Origin: Pseudomonadota bacterium
GTDB lineage: Bacteria > Pseudomonadota > Gammaproteobacteria > Burkholderiales > Burkholderiaceae_B
Length of the DNA stretch: 5,301 nt
Direction: 5' to 3'
Assembly: GCA_023427945.1 (NCBI GenBank)
Contig: JAEYZR010000336.1
Span: forward strand, 1-5,301
Positions within the stretch are counted from its first letter, which is position 1. Each line of letters opens with the position of its first letter. Positions 4,884 through 5,301 of this stretch are shown here, piece by piece. The notes below the pieces were generated by a model, which was given only the letters and a program-made list of their open reading frames with translations, was not told the DNA's origin and searched no databases. A program made the translations under genes and the position numbers.

Positions 4884-5301
4884 TTACTCCCGTTCCAAGA
4901 TGAGCGCAGTGCTGCCGTGGCGCGAGCCCATGTAGCCGCCCGTTCCCGAGGCCAGCGCCAGATCGCAGTTCGGGACCTGAACAGCGGGGTGCGCCTCGCC
5001 GCGCAACTGACGTACGGCTTCGATGACTTTGGTGATGCCGCCACGGTTTGCGGGATGGTTGTTGCACAGCCCCCCACCGTCAGTGTTGAAGGGCAATTTG
5101 CCGACACCTGAAATGAGGTTTCCATCGGCGACGAACTTGCCGCCCTCACCTTTCTTGCAAAAACCGAGATCCTCAAGCTGCATCAACACCGTGATGGTGA
5201 AGCTGTCGTAGATCGACGCGTACTTCATGTCGGACGGCTTCACGCCGGCCTCCTCGAAGGCGATCGGGCCCGACCAGACCGCGCCCGAGTGGGTCAGGTC
5301 C
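4884..5301 (-). CDS. Thiolase-superfamily protein (SCP2-thiolase/Ltp2-like), C-terminal part (cut by window edge)
   Basis: The visible 138 residues are the C-terminal thiolase domain; the start lies beyond the right edge. Counting from the first full codon, landmarks are YDSF (31-34), LEDLGF (42-47), GKLPFNTDGGGL (67-78), NNHPANRGGITKVIEAVRQL (80-99) and the end GTGGYMGSRHGSTALILERE (119-138). The NHP histidine (82) corresponds to the conserved thiolase GHP. The HDCF motif of SCP2-type thiolases is YDSF here, so its His and Cys are replaced by Tyr and Ser, and no Cys occurs in the terminal Gly-rich loop. Such changes fit thiolase-like enzymes that need not do Claisen chemistry, such as the Ltp2-type retro-aldolases that work with a DUF35 partner; a special thiolase like BbsB is another possibility. 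The substrate is unknown. The TAA stop is 5 bases before the DUF35 ATG, so the two genes form an operon. An internal GTG at 5243 is not a start, since the domain continues upstream of it. Confidence 0.88.
   Translation of the reverse strand, partial: DLTHSGAVWSGPIAFEEAGVKPSDMKYASIYDSFTITVLMQLEDLGFCKKGEGGKFVADGNLISGVGKLPFNTDGGGLCNNHPANRGGITKVIEAVRQLRGEAHPAVQVPNCDLALASGTGGYMGSRHGSTALILERE

Noticed and set aside
4879..5067. A 63-residue N-terminal extension of the DUF35 protein
   Set aside because: It would lie entirely over the thiolase C-terminus in another frame, and DUF35 similarity begins at the ATG at 4878, which has its own GGGAG.
5241..5243. A GTG that could make the thiolase-like gene start inside the window
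   Set aside because: The frame stays open to the right edge and the residues before it (for example THSGAVWSGPIAFEEAG) read as normal thiolase C-terminal domain, so the gene is cut by the window.
1..5301. CRISPR arrays, tRNA or rRNA genes, insertion sequences, toxin-antitoxin or defence genes
   Set aside because: I found no repeat-spacer pattern, cloverleaf, transposase or defence-family motif on either strand; every gene belongs to a known housekeeping or metabolic family.

Overview
The window reads as ordinary chromosomal DNA from a proteobacterium, most likely a betaproteobacterium of the order Burkholderiales. This rests on the moderately high GC content, the gene families present and the use of GTG and TTG starts; no sequence comparison could be run. 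There is no rRNA, tRNA, CRISPR array, insertion sequence or phage gene. Six protein-coding genes are supported, two of them cut by the window edges.

Left part (1-1040). A UvrD/Rep-type superfamily 1 helicase enters from the left edge on the minus strand, and only its N-terminal region is present. Divergent from it, on the plus strand, is a 150-residue four-helix-bundle protein of the PA2169/DUF2383 ferritin-like family. The region between them holds a near-consensus LexA operator (CTG-N10-CAG) next to a possible minus-strand -10 element, so the helicase is probably SOS-controlled.

Middle part (1041-2194). A 215-base gap carries overlapping hairpins just after the ferritin-like gene and a distant 10-bp inverted repeat followed by a T-run. 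It leads into a DUF72 (YecE-like TIM-barrel) gene on the plus strand. That gene converges on the minus-strand genes to its right.

Right part (2195-5301), all on the minus strand. Transcription runs from the right edge leftwards: the C-terminal part of a thiolase-superfamily protein, then, 5 bases later, a zinc-ribbon/OB-fold DUF35 protein that is probably its partner subunit. A strong Rho-independent terminator follows. Next come an AI-2E-family membrane protein with a Pro/Ser-rich N-terminal extension and a SIRT4-like sirtuin whose GTG start overlaps the transporter's stop codon by 8 bases. The terminator hairpin covers the longest possible start of the transporter gene, which points to a TTG start further in.

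I see no convincing novel multi-gene system. The points most worth following up are the LexA operator, the thiolase-like protein that has YDSF where SCP2-type thiolases have HDCF, the terminator/start-codon conflict with its missing promoter, and the sirtuin-transporter coupling.
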